Positions 25,382-35,776 of a stretch of 64,000 bases of DNA are shown one piece after another. The notes under the pieces are model-generated. The model searched no databases and had not been told where the DNA came from. It saw nothing but the letters and a program-made list of their open reading frames with translations. This stretch comes from Mariniphaga anaerophila (GTDB taxonomy: Bacteria; Bacteroidota; Bacteroidia; Bacteroidales; Prolixibacteraceae). Made by a program: the position numbers and the translations under genes. The stretch covers positions 434,001 to 498,000 of the forward strand of contig NZ_FQUM01000002.1 in the NCBI RefSeq assembly GCF_900129025.1. Direction: 5' to 3'. The stretch's first letter is position 1. Each line of letters starts with the position of its first letter.

Positions 25382-27187
25382 ATGTTTCGTACTTATAAAA
25401 TAATTTTGGAGAGAAAATGGGAGGAATGGCTGAACAGGCTGGTGGCCTGGCGCATTGCCCGCATTTCGGAAAGACAGTTTTTATATGCTTTAAGCATAGT
25501 TGTTGGACTTTTAAGTGGCTTGGCTGCGTTTTTGCTGAAAAGCCTGATTCATTTTGTGGCGGAAAAATTAACGGGCTTAATTGATGTTGGATTTACCAAC
25601 TACCTGTTTTTAGTGTATCCGCTGGTCGGAATATTTTTAACGGTTCTTTTTGTCCGCTACATAGTTAAAGACGATATCGGGCACGGGGTGTCCAAAATTC
25701 TATACTCCATTTCACGGCAAAGCAGCCGGATAAAACCTCACAATACATGGACGTCGATGGTGGCCAGTTCGTTAACCATCGGACTGGGGGGATCGGTAGG
25801 AGCCGAAGCCCCGATTGTACTCACCGGAGCTTCCATCGGTTCTAATCTGGCAAGCCTTTTTAAACTGAACTACAAATACGTTACGCTGATGGTTGGTTGC
25901 GGAGCCGCAGGAGCCATTGCCGGAATTTTTAATGCGCCCATTGCCGGAATCGTGTTTACACTGGAAGTGCTGATGCTCGATTTAACAATGGCATCGTTAA
26001 TTCCGTTGCTTATTTCGGCAGTAACGGCAACTATGTTTTCCTACTTTTCTTTGGGCGAAGGCGTTTTGCTGAGGTTCATGCAAATTCATCATTTTTCGCT
26101 TGATACCGTTTGGTTTTACATTTTACTTGGCATCTTTACCGGGCTTGTCGGCATCTGGTTTACCCGAATGACGATGTTTCTGGAGCTGAAGTTCAAGAAT
26201 ATTAAAAAGTGGGGGCTTCGGCTTTTGATAGGCGGCCTGGTTATGGGATTTATGGTTTTTATTTTTCCTCCACTGTGGGGTGAAGGTTACCGCGAAATTG
26301 GGCTTATTTTTAGCGGAAAAGGTGCTGACTTACTCAATAATTCCTTGTTTGTAAACTGGAAAGGCAATGAATATCTGGTTTTGATATTTTTGGCGGGAAT
26401 CCTCATTTTTAAGGTTATTGCCATGGTGGCTACTACTGGCTCTGGCGGGGTGGGAGGTATTTTTGCTCCAACACTTTTTATGGGCGCAATTGCAGGTTAT
26501 TTTTTTGCATTGCTTACCACTATGGTTTCCGGAATTGAGTTGCCCGGCGATAATTTCGCTCTGGCCGGGATGGCGGGAATGATGGCGGCTGTTATGCACG
26601 CTCCTTTGACAGGTATTTTTCTGACCGCGGAAATGACTGGCGGATATAATTTGTTTATCCCGCTTATGATAACATCTACAGTGGCTTACGTTACAATCAT
26701 GCGGTTTGAACCCTATTCGGTTTACACCAAACGGTTGGCCATGGCCGGCGATTTACTCACGCATCATAAAGATAAAGTTGCTCTTCATATGATGAAAGTG
26801 CGGAAATTGATTGAAACCGATTTCGAGGTTCTTCGTCCGGATGCCACTTTGCGCGACCTTGTGAAAGCCATTTCCGTGTCGCACAGAAATCTTTATCCGG
26901 TGGTTGACGAAAATGAGACGTTGTTGGGAATGGTTAAACTTGCGGACGTGCGTTCGTTGATTTTCGAGCAGGAACTCTACGATAAGGTATTTGTCAGAGA
27001 CCTGATGTACATGCCTGAATATTTTATTTCTCCTGACGATAGCATGGAGAAAGTGGTAGAAAAGTTTGAAACTTCGGGCCGTTACAATCTGGCGGTTATT
27101 GAAGATGGAAAATATCTTGGTTTTATCTCGCGGGCAGTGGCCTTTTCGAAATACAGAAAAACGGTACAGGATTTTTCGCACGATTAA
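25382..27187 (+). CDS. ClC-family chloride channel or Cl-/H+ antiporter with CBS domains
   Basis: Integral inner-membrane protein, 601 residues. ClC signatures: GHGVSKIL (first selectivity segment), GGSVGAEAP with gating Glu142, GSGGVGGIFAPTLFMGA and GMAGMMAAVMHAPLTG. About a dozen helices occupy 35-440. A C-terminal pair of CBS domains (about 465-590) probably senses nucleotides. The external gate Glu is present, but whether it is a channel or exchanger is unknown; the Tyr and internal proton-gate Glu were not verified. Single gene; the next CDS starts 41 bases downstream. Confidence 0.9.
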   Translation: MFRTYKIILERKWEEWLNRLVAWRIARISERQFLYALSIVVGLLSGLAAFLLKSLIHFVAEKLTGLIDVGFTNYLFLVYPLVGIFLTVLFVRYIVKDDIGHGVSKILYSISRQSSRIKPHNTWTSMVASSLTIGLGGSVGAEAPIVLTGASIGSNLASLFKLNYKYVTLMVGCGAAGAIAGIFNAPIAGIVFTLEVLMLDLTMASLIPLLISAVTATMFSYFSLGEGVLLRFMQIHHFSLDTVWFYILLGIFTGLVGIWFTRMTMFLELKFKNIKKWGLRLLIGGLVMGFMVFIFPPLWGEGYREIGLIFSGKGADLLNNSLFVNWKGNEYLVLIFLAGILIFKVIAMVATTGSGGVGGIFAPTLFMGAIAGYFFALLTTMVSGIELPGDNFALAGMAGMMAAVMHAPLTGIFLTAEMTGGYNLFIPLMITSTVAYVTIMRFEPYSVYTKRLAMAGDLLTHHKDKVALHMMKVRKLIETDFEVLRPDATLRDLVKAISVSHRNLYPVVDENETLLGMVKLADVRSLIFEQELYDKVFVRDLMYMPEYFISPDDSMEKVVEKFETSGRYNLAVIEDGKYLGFISRAVAFSKYRKTVQDFSHD

Positions 27188-27228
27188 AATTTTGTTTCTT
27201 TGCAATAAACAACTAAAATATTGTTATT

Positions 27229-28227
27229 GTGGCTTTAACAACTCGTAGATTGTTTCTTGCAAAAGTTTCTTTGGGCGTTGCCGGACTCGGATTATCAAAA
27301 TATGCCAATGCCGGTTTTTTGCTCCGAATCAATAATTTTCCGATTGTAATTTCCACCTGGAAACACGGCATCCCGGCCAATGATGCTGCGTGGAAAATTC
27401 TTTCGGGCGGCGGATATGCTTTAGATGCAGTGGAAGCCGGTGTACGAGTTGCCGAAGATGATCCTGAAGTGAGGACTGTGGGGTACGGCGGCGCTCCGGA
27501 TGAAAAAGGAAAAGTAACGCTGGATGCTTGCATCATGGATGAAAAAGGAAATGCCGGAAGCGTAGCATACCTGCAAAATATAAAAAATCCGATTTCTGTT
27601 GCGAGGCTGGTTCTGGAAAAAACACCTCATGTGATGCTTAGTGGCGACGGGGCGCTGGAGTTTGCACTGGAAAACGGCTTTAAAAAGGAGAAACTGCTGA
27701 CGAAAGAGATGCGGAAGCGCTGGAAAAAGTGGAAGAAGGAGGAACGCGAATTCAAAGCGAAAATCAATGTGGAAAATCAGTCGGAAGAGAATCACGATAC
27801 CATTAGTATGCTGGCCATTGATGCGGGTGGCAGATTGTGTGGTGCATGCACAACAAGCGGGATTGCCTTTAAAATGCACGGACGGGTGGGGGATTCGCCA
27901 ATAATAGGCGCCGGACTTTTTGTTGATGGCGAAGTTGGCGGAGCGGCAGCAACCGGTTCGGGAGAGTTGGTCATGAAAACGCTCGGGTCGTTTCTGGTTG
28001 TTGAATTTATGCGAAACGGCTTGTCTCCCCAGGATGCCTGTACCGCAGCTGTTGAGCGGATTACACAGAAAGTTTCCCACTACGAAAAACATCAGATCGG
28101 ATATATCGCCATCAGTAAGTCAGGAGAAACAGGAGCGGCCAGTATGCAGCCGGGTTTTAATTATGCGGTGAAAACTGCTGATGTTTCTGAACTCCGTGAA
28201 GCCGACGCGTGGTTTAAAAAGTTATAA
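27229..28227 (+). CDS. Tat-exported N4-(beta-N-acetylglucosaminyl)-L-asparaginase family hydrolase
   Basis: Ntn-hydrolase of the glycosylasparaginase/isoaspartyl peptidase family, 332 residues. The N-terminus TTRRLFLAKVSLGVAGL is a twin-arginine signal (TRRxFL), predicting export of a folded precursor. Autocleavage exposes Thr191 in the NHDTIS motif as nucleophile; GGAAATGSGE follows. Family members cleave GlcNAc-Asn linkages or beta-aspartyl bonds; the GDSPIIGAGLFVD segment favours the glycosylasparaginase branch. Start is GTG at 27229, 41 bases after the ClC gene. Might release N-glycan asparagine, but no glycan locus is adjacent. Confidence 0.88.
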   Translation: MALTTRRLFLAKVSLGVAGLGLSKYANAGFLLRINNFPIVISTWKHGIPANDAAWKILSGGGYALDAVEAGVRVAEDDPEVRTVGYGGAPDEKGKVTLDACIMDEKGNAGSVAYLQNIKNPISVARLVLEKTPHVMLSGDGALEFALENGFKKEKLLTKEMRKRWKKWKKEEREFKAKINVENQSEENHDTISMLAIDAGGRLCGACTTSGIAFKMHGRVGDSPIIGAGLFVDGEVGGAAATGSGELVMKTLGSFLVVEFMRNGLSPQDACTAAVERITQKVSHYEKHQIGYIAISKSGETGAASMQPGFNYAVKTADVSELREADAWFKKL

Positions 28228-28279
28228 CGGCAGGGGAGTGTGTTTCTTTCAATTTGTTTTTCGGAAGGTTTTGGGGTAT

Positions 28280-28352
28280 AAAAAAAACTGCCCTGTTTTA
28301 CCAAGGCAGCTTTTGTAAGGTGAGAAATAATTTTTAATTAGATTATCTTCTG
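28280..28352 (-). ncRNA. candidate small RNA or 3' UTR with terminator
   Basis: On the minus strand an exact -7 box TATATTTG (28356-28363) lies 12 bases after the stop of the kinase-like gene and is followed by about 45 unstructured bases and a terminator: CTGCC/GGCAG arms (28305-28309, 28288-28292) and eight T at 28280-28287. The hairpin would also work for the plus-strand asparaginase gene. Whether a separate RNA starts here or it is simply the kinase gene terminator is open. Confidence 0.35.
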
Positions 28353-28374
28353 GTTCAAATATAAGTTTACCTGT

Positions 28375-29097
28375 TCAATATTCCTCGTGTTGTGCAATAA
28401 TATTTTTGTTCTTCAAAATATTTACCATTGCATCAATAATTTCGTCGTCTTGCAGCGAGGCGTAATTAAAAATAACGTCAAAATCTTCGTTGTTTGCTTT
28501 TCTTCCAATAATCCGCTCAATAAACGAGTCGCGTTTTTCGTCCATCTCTTTTACGTATCGAACTGCTTCTGCCTGCGAAAAATCGCGTAACTGCATAATG
28601 CGGTTAATACGCCATTCCATTGGGGCTTCTAGTCTTACGTTTAATTTATTGGGAATATCTTTGAGAATAATTCCGGCCGATCTGCCAACGATAATTGTTC
28701 TTCCTTTGCATGCCAGTCGGCAAACTACGCCTTTGAATGTTTCAATCAGCGATTCGTCAGAAATTTCGTAAATGGTTTCGTTGGAAAATGCCTTTGCAAC
28801 CTGATGCAGCATTTTTATAGCTTCGTCAGCATCATCGTAATTCCCTTTTTTTACTTCTTCAATTATGTCATCTACCACGTCTTTAAAAATGTTTTTATCC
28901 ACCCATTTCCATTCGGCATCAGTTTTAGTATCAGACATGTAACTGTATCCGGTTAATATTTTTGAGAGTTTAATTGCAATTCGTTGGGCCGAACAACCCG
29001 ATTGTCTTGAAATGGTAACGATTGGCCCGGGAAAATCTCCCGTTTCCAAATCACAGCAGGTAATGGTTTTCATAAAACTTTTAATAAATTCTTCCAT
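28375..29097 (-). CDS. cytidylate-kinase-like P-loop protein
   Basis: 240-residue protein of the cytidylate kinase-like family (AAA_26). Its nucleotide-binding loop is PIVTISRQSGCSAQRIA at 25-41, with the SRQxGCxA form rather than the GxxGxGKST of true CMP kinase; CKGRTIIVGRSAG and a basic lid-like segment (RINRIMQLRDFSQAEAVRYV) follow. Related genes in anaerobes are often annotated as kinases but have no confirmed substrate. Single gene; a terminator hairpin follows the stop. Confidence 0.75.
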   Translation of the reverse strand: MEEFIKSFMKTITCCDLETGDFPGPIVTISRQSGCSAQRIAIKLSKILTGYSYMSDTKTDAEWKWVDKNIFKDVVDDIIEEVKKGNYDDADEAIKMLHQVAKAFSNETIYEISDESLIETFKGVVCRLACKGRTIIVGRSAGIILKDIPNKLNVRLEAPMEWRINRIMQLRDFSQAEAVRYVKEMDEKRDSFIERIIGRKANNEDFDVIFNYASLQDDEIIDAMVNILKNKNIIAQHEEY

Positions 29098-29376
29098 ATT
29101 TTGGGTTTATTGATTGCTTGTTCAACTTTATATAGTCGAAATTACAATCTTATCTTTTAGATAAAACAAAATATGTTGTAGAATAGGTTGATTTAAAGAT
29201 GTTCTATAACAATTTCAGAAATAGGAGAACTGCCCGAAAAGTATTTGTTCAGGCGGAAAATCCGGGTTTTTTAGTTCGAATTTTTGTTTTCCAGGTAAGC
29301 CTCCAGAGGCAGCTGTTTTGTAGTATGCTGAGTGCCTGTGGTAAAGAAATATGAATAGCAACCAGTTCCGGGATCC

Positions 29377-29889
29377 CTATTTTTTAGGAGTCATGTCGTT
29401 CATGGTTACACGGTAAATCAGTGTTGTAAAAGGCGGAATTCCGCTCGCACCTTTTGCTCCGAATGCAAAATCAGAATGGATGTACATTTCCACCTCGGCA
29501 CCTTTATTCATGTACCCGATTCCTTCTATCAGTCCGCCAACGTCATGTTGTGGCTTGTATATAAAACTCCATATTCCTTTCGGATAGATTTCACTAGAGT
29601 CCTCTATTTTCCCGCCGTCCGATTTGTACCCGATGTAGGAGACTTTACATGAGTCACCAATTTGCGGAAATGGGCCTTCTCCCGGTTTTCTTATCGTGTA
29701 AAAAACCATTAAATCTGTGGTGTCGATATCTTCTCCTTCTGCTTCCAGTTTTTTCATCCATGCATCCAGCTCTTCCCATTCTTGTTCCCTTGTTCGGGGT
29801 TCCTGTTCCTCTTCCGGAGTACATGAAACAACTGCGGAAAAGAACAGCGCTACAGCCAGAAACAGGAATGATACAGATTTTGTTGACAT
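29377..29889 (-). CDS. FKBP-type peptidyl-prolyl isomerase lipoprotein
   Basis: 170 residues: lipoprotein signal peptide with lipobox VVSC (Cys23), an acidic helical linker (about 25-60) and an FKBP domain (about 62-168) with GDSCKVSYIGY, GLIEGIGYMNKGAEVEMYIHSDFAFGAKG and IPPFTTLIYRV. Probably a membrane-anchored periplasmic chaperone, lipidated via Cys23. Resembles the Bacteroidota FKBP lipoproteins that include GldI, but is not specific enough to name. The GxLxG-style YSGF aromatic pocket is only partly recognisable. Confidence 0.82.
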   Translation of the reverse strand: MSTKSVSFLFLAVALFFSAVVSCTPEEEQEPRTREQEWEELDAWMKKLEAEGEDIDTTDLMVFYTIRKPGEGPFPQIGDSCKVSYIGYKSDGGKIEDSSEIYPKGIWSFIYKPQHDVGGLIEGIGYMNKGAEVEMYIHSDFAFGAKGASGIPPFTTLIYRVTMNDMTPKK

Positions 29890-30060
29890 AATTTTTAGCA
29901 GTTAAAATTCAGGCTGAAAGTTACGACTTTCAAATAAAACGGCAATTATTTTTTTTGATGCTCCTGCCGGGAACAGCGGTGTCTAGTGTTCTGACGATAC
30001 AAAAGAACTTAATTAGGCTTGCATTGTTTGGAAAATAAGAAAATGGTAATCAGATAAAAA

Positions 30061-32097
30061 ATGAAAGAGTCTCATACCAATGCATTGGTTCATTCAAGCT
30101 CTCCTTATTTGTTGCAACATGCTCATAATCCGGTTGATTGGCAACCCTGGAGCGAAGAATTGATAGAGAATGCAGCAAAAGAAAACAAACTTCTGCTGGT
30201 GAGTATCGGGTACGCGGCATGCCATTGGTGCCATGTAATGGCGCACGAGAGTTTTGAAGATGAAACGGTGGCAGCGGCAATGAACCGCGAGTTTGTATGC
30301 ATAAAAGTTGATCGCGAAGAACGGCCCGACGTGGATCAGTATTATATGACAGCCGTTCATCTGATGGGATTGCAGGGTGGCTGGCCGCTTAATGTGATAG
30401 CCCTGCCCGATGGAAAACCTGTTTGGGGAGGAACTTATTTTCCGAAAGAAACCTGGGTTGACACCATTTTGTCTGTTGCCCGTTTTTGGAAGGAGAACCC
30501 GGATAAAACGAGAGAATATGCAGAAAATTTGCAGCAGGGAATTTCCGGTTCGTTGCTGCCGTCGAATGCTGACAATATTATTCCGGCTACACAGCAGATG
30601 ATTGCCCGAAGCGTTGAAAACTGGAAAGAACGTTTCGATTTGGAGAACGGAGGAAGGCAGGGGTTTCCGAAGTTTCCAATGCCCGGGAACCTCGAATTTC
30701 TGTTGTTTTTCGGATTTGTAAAGAGAGACAGGCAGGTGCTGGATTTTGTAAAATTGTCACTTTTGAAAATGGCGCGCGGGGGAATTTACGACCAGCTTGG
30801 CGGAGGTTTTGCCCGCTATTCGGTTGACGAAAAATGGAAAGTGCCGCACTTCGAAAAAATGCTTTATGATAACGGACAGTTAATCAGTATTTATTCGAAA
30901 GCCTATCAGTATTTTAAATGCGATGAGTTTAAAACAATTGTTTATGAAACCGCTCAGTTTCTGGAGCGGGAACTTACCGACGAGTCAGGGGCATTTTATT
31001 CTTCGCTGGATGCCGACAGCGACGGTGGGGAAGGAAAATTTTATGTGTGGAAATCAGGCGAGCTTCGTGAAATCTTGAAGGAAGATTTTGAACTGTTTTC
31101 GGAATATTTTAATGTGAATGCCAAAGGTTTTTGGGAAACGGGAAATTATATTCTGTTGCGTGAAACGGGTATGGAGGAGTTTGCCCGGAAGAAAGGTTTT
31201 ACGTATTCAGAATTTGAGCAGAAGGTGGCAGCGTGGAAAAAACTGCTGATGAAGCAGCGCTCGGAAAGGGAAAGGCCCGGGCTCGACGACAAAACCCTGG
31301 CCTCGTGGAATGCCCTGGCAATTACAGGGCTGGCTGATGCTTATAAAGCTTTTGGTGATGAACGTTTTAAAACACAGGCTTTGCAAAATGCCTGTTTCAT
31401 CAGAGAAAATATGATGAAAGAGGGCGGTAATTTGTTTCACTTGTGGAAAAAGGGGAAGAGCACTATTGCCGGATTTTTGGAAGATTACGCACTTGTTGCC
31501 CGGGCTTTTATTTCGCTTTTTGAAATTTCGGGCGACCGGGAGTGGCTCGATTGTGCCGGGCAAATTCTGGAATATTCAGTAAATCACTTTTACGACGAGT
31601 CGTCCGGGCTTTTTTACTTTTCGGCGAAAAATTCCAATGCAGTTGTATCCAACTCTTTTCAGAATGAAGACAATGTAATTCCGGCGGCAAATTCGGTGAT
31701 GTCCAATAATCTTCACGCTTTCGGTTTGTTAACCGGAAATGCAGAGTACCTGGTTATGGCCAAAAAGATGTTGCATCATGTTACGCCACTCTTTCCCAAA
31801 TATCCGCAGGCTTTTGCAAACTGGGGAACTCTGATGCTGAAAATAACCGAGCCTTTTTATGAAGTTGTGTTAAGCGGAGCAAATGCGTATGAGAAATTTC
31901 TGGAATTGCAGGAAGGGTTTTTGCCCCATGCAATTTGTGCGTTTGCAAAGGAGGAAAGCAACCTGTTGTTGTTCGACGGCCGGTTTGTTCCCGGAAAAAC
32001 ACTGATTTATGTTTGTAGTGAAGGAACATGCCGGTTGCCTGTTGAAAACGTTAAAGATGCCCGCAATTTGCTAAATGGAGAGCATGAAAAAGGTTGA
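30061..32097 (+). CDS. thioredoxin-domain protein, YyaL/SPATA20 type
   Basis: 678 residues. The N-terminal DUF255 thioredoxin-fold domain (about 1-165) opens with [21 protein letters not shown] and carries the redox motif CHWCH at 54-58; the rest is an (alpha/alpha)6 barrel of the GlcNAc 2-epimerase/cellobiose epimerase class, with [12 protein letters not shown] and [14 protein letters not shown] segments typical of this family. Cellular role not established. Cytoplasmic: no signal peptide. The downstream FAD oxidoreductase gene overlaps its 3' end. Confidence 0.9.
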   Translation: MKESHTNALVHSSSPYLLQHAHNPVDWQPWSEELIENAAKENKLLLVSIGYAACHWCHVMAHESFEDETVAAAMNREFVCIKVDREERPDVDQYYMTAVHLMGLQGGWPLNVIALPDGKPVWGGTYFPKETWVDTILSVARFWKENPDKTREYAENLQQGISGSLLPSNADNIIPATQQMIARSVENWKERFDLENGGRQGFPKFPMPGNLEFLLFFGFVKRDRQVLDFVKLSLLKMARGGIYDQLGGGFARYSVDEKWKVPHFEKMLYDNGQLISIYSKAYQYFKCDEFKTIVYETAQFLERELTDESGAFYSSLDADSDGGEGKFYVWKSGELREILKEDFELFSEYFNVNAKGFWETGNYILLRETGMEEFARKKGFTYSEFEQKVAAWKKLLMKQRSERERPGLDDKTLASWNALAITGLADAYKAFGDERFKTQALQNACFIRENMMKEGGNLFHLWKKGKSTIAGFLEDYALVARAFISLFEISGDREWLDCAGQILEYSVNHFYDESSGLFYFSAKNSNAVVSNSFQNEDNVIPAANSVMSNNLHAFGLLTGNAEYLVMAKKMLHHVTPLFPKYPQAFANWGTLMLKITEPFYEVVLSGANAYEKFLELQEGFLPHAICAFAKEESNLLLFDGRFVPGKTLIYVCSEGTCRLPVENVKDARNLLNGEHEKG

Positions 32098-33133
32098 GTT
32101 TTTGATTGTCGGCAATGGCCTTGCCGGAACGCTACTGGCTTTCGAAATGTTGAAAAACAAGCTGGAATTCAGAATTGTTGCCTCTTCTGAAATACCCCGT
32201 TCTTCGGAAGTTGCTGCCGGCATGTTTAACCCGTTGGTTTTTAAACGGCTTACAAAAAGTTGGCTGGTAGACGATCTGTTTCCTGTTATGAAAAGCACAT
32301 ACAGGAAAATTGAGTTGCTGCTGGGACAGCAATTTCTATTTAGTAAAAACATATTAAAGCCGTTGTCGGAAGAGGAAAAAACACTTTGGATACAGCGAAA
32401 AGCCGAACCGGAATTTTCAAAATATATTCTTTCGGTGGAAGATGACGGCCCTGAGGAAAACCTTGTTCCTGCTGCCGGTTACGGAATTGTAAACGGTTCC
32501 GGCTATTTGGATTTGAAATTATTTCTGAATCTCGCCGACAAGTATTTCAGGGAAAACGGATTATTAATTCCAGCGGTGTTTGATTTCGATGCTTTAAATC
32601 CAGCAGAAAAGTATTTTGAAACGGAAAATGTGCAGGCTGCGAAAATAGTGTTTTGCGAAGGAGTCCGTTTATTGGAGAATCCGTTTTTTCGGTTTGTGAA
32701 AATTGTTCCTGCCAAAGGTGAAGTTTTGCGTATTCATGCTCCCGGTTTGTCAGAGAAATATATTCTGAACAAAAATGTTTTTGCCCTTCCCGTGGGAAAT
32801 CAGTGCTTTAAAATCGGTTCAACTTACGACTGGAACGACTTGTCTGTTTCTCCCACAGAAAAGGGGATGCAGCAGATTGTAGAAAAGTTTGAAAAGCTCG
32901 TGAATGTCGATTATTCTATTCTGGAACATGTTGCCGGAATACGTCCAACCATTTCAGATCGCCGGCCCGTTTTAGGTGCGCATCCTGTTTTTTCGAATCT
33001 TTTTGTGTTTAATGGTCTGGGAACAAAGGGTGTTATGTTAGCGCCGTTTTTCGCAAAGGAGATGATGAATTTTCTGATGTCGACCGATTATTGCCTTAAT
33101 AAAGAGGTAGATGTAAAAAGATTTCTAAAATGA
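32084..33133 (+). CDS. FAD-dependent oxidoreductase (DAO family)
   Basis: About 349 residues of the D-amino-acid-oxidase/glycine-oxidase-like fold. The dinucleotide motif [11 protein letters not shown] is at the N-terminus; the C-terminal [14 protein letters not shown] segment contacts FAD in this family, and [14 protein letters not shown] precedes it. ATG 32084 gives the expected short N-terminus; an in-frame ATG at 32075 is an alternative. Either overlaps the YyaL-type gene, so translation is probably coupled. Substrate unknown; amino-acid or modified-uridine (MnmC-like) oxidation are possibilities not resolved here. Confidence 0.82.
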   Translation: MKKVEFLIVGNGLAGTLLAFEMLKNKLEFRIVASSEIPRSSEVAAGMFNPLVFKRLTKSWLVDDLFPVMKSTYRKIELLLGQQFLFSKNILKPLSEEEKTLWIQRKAEPEFSKYILSVEDDGPEENLVPAAGYGIVNGSGYLDLKLFLNLADKYFRENGLLIPAVFDFDALNPAEKYFETENVQAAKIVFCEGVRLLENPFFRFVKIVPAKGEVLRIHAPGLSEKYILNKNVFALPVGNQCFKIGSTYDWNDLSVSPTEKGMQQIVEKFEKLVNVDYSILEHVAGIRPTISDRRPVLGAHPVFSNLFVFNGLGTKGVMLAPFFAKEMMNFLMSTDYCLNKEVDVKRFLK

Positions 33134-33165
33134 TTTTTGGAAAAGTGTAAGGTAAAAAAACGGAC

Positions 33166-33249
33166 AAAAAAATAATCCCGGCGCGTCATACCGGGATTAC
33201 TCAATAACCTTCTAAGCGTCTAACTGGTTTCGTGTTCTAGATTTGTATG
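33166..33249 (-). ncRNA. candidate small RNA (promoter plus terminator unit)
   Basis: Minus strand: an exact -7 box TATGTTTG at 33253-33260, then about 50 bases including AGTTAGACG, then a strong terminator with TAATCCCGG and CCGGGATTA arms (33191-33199, 33173-33181), 9-base loop and a T run. It sits 92 bases beyond the stop of the prolyl oligopeptidase gene, so it could be that gene's 3' UTR. The segment shares AGTTAGA with the candidate at 14113-14200. Confidence 0.4.
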
Positions 33250-33352
33250 AAACAAACATACACGAAAATCAAATAAGTGTTGTTAGACAAAAGGCTGATT
33301 TTGTAAGGTCAGAATTGCTGATATTGTCGCTTCAGAAATGCTGACTGCTGAT

Positions 33353-35422
33353 TTAGTCCATTAGTTTCATTTGAAGGTAGGAATAAATTAGTGCATTCAT
33401 TTTTGCCCGTTGTTCGTTGGTCGATGCTCCTGCGTGCCCTCCTTCAGTATTTTCGAAGTAGTAAATTTTATATCCCAAATCGTTCATTTTTGCCACCATT
33501 TTTCGCGCGTGTCCCGGGTGAACCCTGTCATCGCGGGTAGATGTGGTGAAGAACACTTCGGGGTAATCCATGCCTTTTTTTACATTCTGATAAGGCGAAT
33601 ATTTTTTGATGTATTCCCATTCTTCTGGAATATCGGGATTACCATATTCTGCCATCCAGCTTGCTCCGGCAAGTAGCTTGTTGTAGCGTTTCATGTCTAG
33701 TAGCGGAACAGCACAAACCGCCGCATTATACAAATCGGGGCGTTGGGTAAACGCTACCCCTACAAGCAGTCCGCCGTTACTTCCGCCGTAAATTCCCAAT
33801 TTTTTTGACGACGTAATTTTGCGTTCAATCAGGTCTTCTGCCACTGCATGAAAATCGTTGAAAACAAGTTGCCGGTTTTCTTTTAGTCCTGCCTGGTGCC
33901 ATTGCGGCCCGAATTCGCCACCGCCGCGCAGGTTGGCAAGAACATAAACACCGCCTTTTTCAAGCCACGAAACGCCGGTAGCAGCAGAGTAGCGTGGCAG
34001 TTGCGGAATCTCAAATCCTCCGTAAGCATAAAGCAACGTGGGGTTGTTTCCGTCAAGTTTCATCGACTTTCTGTGTGCCACAAAATAGGGGATGTGTGTG
34101 CCATCTTTCGATACCGCTTCAAATTGCTGAACTTCGTATTTCTCTGTGGGAAACCACGACGGCAGCGATTTTACCTTGCTGATTTCTCCTGAGGAAGCAT
34201 CTCCGAAATAGAGGGTGCTGGGCTCCAGAAAGTTCTGGAAATAGAAAAAGAATTTGTTGCTGAACTCGTCGGTTGACCCCAGCGAAATGTTGCCAAAATC
34301 CGGAGCATTAATTTTTTCTTTTTCCCATTTGTTTTCGAATCGGAACGAATAGAGTTCACTTTTTACGTTTTCCAGCATATTTACCAATAAACGATCTTTT
34401 GTGTTAGAAATTTGAGTGATGCTGGAACGTTCTCCCGGCTCAACCACCAGCTCGAAATTTCTTTTTCCGTTAAGCAAATCATTGTAGTCAATGCTAATCA
34501 CCGCTCCCTGCTGAAAGCTCTTGTTATTTACATCCCACGCCGATTTCAGTTGAAAAATAACCTGGCCATTAAAAATGGTATTCAGTTCAATGTCGTCGGG
34601 CAGGTCCAGTTTTACTGCTTTCCCGTTTTCAATAAATAAATAGTCTCCAGAGTAAAAAGAAGTACGACGGGTAATCAATTGGTAAACTTTTTCGGGGTTC
34701 TGTTGTGCGTATCCCCAGATTCCCATATCGGTTTCCAGCCCCTTGTAAACTTCCTGCGCATTTTCCAGTTTTGTTCCTCTTTTCCATATTTTTACCTGCA
34801 TCGGGTATCCCGAGGTGGTTACTCCATCGCCAAAGTCGGTAGAAACCAACAATGTGTTTTCGTCAATCCAGCTGGCTCCGCCCTTTGCTTCGGGAAGAAA
34901 AAAGCCGTTTTCTACAAAGGCTTTCGACTGCACATCAAATTCTTTAACGATTGCTGCATCGCCGCCACCTTTTGAAAGGGTTACCAGAAATTTGTTGTAA
35001 TCGGGGTAAAGCCCGCTTGCTCCTTTAAAAACCCATTTTACATCGTCTTTTTTAGAAAGCTCGTCAATGTTCAGCAAAATTTCCCAGTCAGGGGTTCCGC
35101 TCAGGTAACTTTTTAACTCGGCTCGTCTCCATATTCCGCGCTGGTACTGCTGATCCTGCCAGAAATTGTATACATATTTCCCGTATATTCCAGGATTCGC
35201 AATGCGATCTGTGGAGTTAAGAATATCGAGGTTTTTCTCGTAGATGTCGTTGTACCCGGGTTGCGACGAAATCACTCCAATCGATTTGTCGTTCCATTCT
35301 TCAACCCATTCAAGGGCTTTGGGGGCTTCTACTTCTTCGAGCCACTGATAAGGATCTGCTTCCTGGGCAATAATCATTTGTGTTGCCATCATCAAAAAAA
35401 TCAAATTTATCACTCTTTTCAT
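33353..35422 (-). CDS. prolyl oligopeptidase family serine peptidase (S9A)
   Basis: About 689 residues from ATG 35422, which exposes a signal peptide (VINLIFLMMATQMIIAQ); a longer in-frame start at 35449 lacks this. Exported prolyl endopeptidase: N-terminal seven-bladed beta-propeller, C-terminal alpha/beta hydrolase domain with Ser548 (YGGSNGG), Asp in DDRVHPGH (631/632) and His663 (EGGHAG). All triad residues are present. Periplasmic cleavage after proline in short peptides is expected. Divergent from the CNNM/CBS gene over a 350-base region. Confidence 0.92.
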   Translation of the reverse strand: MKRVINLIFLMMATQMIIAQEADPYQWLEEVEAPKALEWVEEWNDKSIGVISSQPGYNDIYEKNLDILNSTDRIANPGIYGKYVYNFWQDQQYQRGIWRRAELKSYLSGTPDWEILLNIDELSKKDDVKWVFKGASGLYPDYNKFLVTLSKGGGDAAIVKEFDVQSKAFVENGFFLPEAKGGASWIDENTLLVSTDFGDGVTTSGYPMQVKIWKRGTKLENAQEVYKGLETDMGIWGYAQQNPEKVYQLITRRTSFYSGDYLFIENGKAVKLDLPDDIELNTIFNGQVIFQLKSAWDVNNKSFQQGAVISIDYNDLLNGKRNFELVVEPGERSSITQISNTKDRLLVNMLENVKSELYSFRFENKWEKEKINAPDFGNISLGSTDEFSNKFFFYFQNFLEPSTLYFGDASSGEISKVKSLPSWFPTEKYEVQQFEAVSKDGTHIPYFVAHRKSMKLDGNNPTLLYAYGGFEIPQLPRYSAATGVSWLEKGGVYVLANLRGGGEFGPQWHQAGLKENRQLVFNDFHAVAEDLIERKITSSKKLGIYGGSNGGLLVGVAFTQRPDLYNAAVCAVPLLDMKRYNKLLAGASWMAEYGNPDIPEEWEYIKKYSPYQNVKKGMDYPEVFFTTSTRDDRVHPGHARKMVAKMNDLGYKIYYFENTEGGHAGASTNEQRAKMNALIYSYLQMKLMD

Positions 35423-35776
35423 TGTGTAATATTTTGGTTGAATACTCATTTTGTTAAACAGTAATTCTCCAATAAAGTTAGATCAAATGCGAATTTGTTT
35501 TTATTCTTTTTGAACTTAAGTGTTTCATTTATACTGTTTGTTTATTCGCTCTGCCTCCGTTTTTTGTCGCGTAACTTAATTTGTACGAATGTAATAAATT
35601 AACACAAAAATTGGTGCTAAAATTAAATTATCAGCCAGACAACAGATTTTTGGAAATAGTTTTTAAAATGAAGCATTAAATATATATTTTCGTACTTTGA
35701 ATATAAGCCGGAAGATGAATATATGTTTGAATATTAAAGCGAAAAAGGTATCATCCAAGGAGCATAACACTATAAT
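35423..35776. other. divergent intergenic region
   Basis: About 350 AT-rich bases between the peptidase (minus) and the CNNM/CBS gene (plus). Near-matches to the -7 box are seen, TAACTTTA on the minus strand around 35475-35482 and GTACTTTG on the plus strand near 35692-35699, but neither is exact. No gene or hairpin terminator recognised. Confidence 0.3.

Noticed and set aside
29152-29166. TTATCT-TTT-AGATAA inverted repeat upstream of the kinase-like gene
   Set aside because: Short and AT-rich, easily arising by chance; no regulator or repeated copy supports it.
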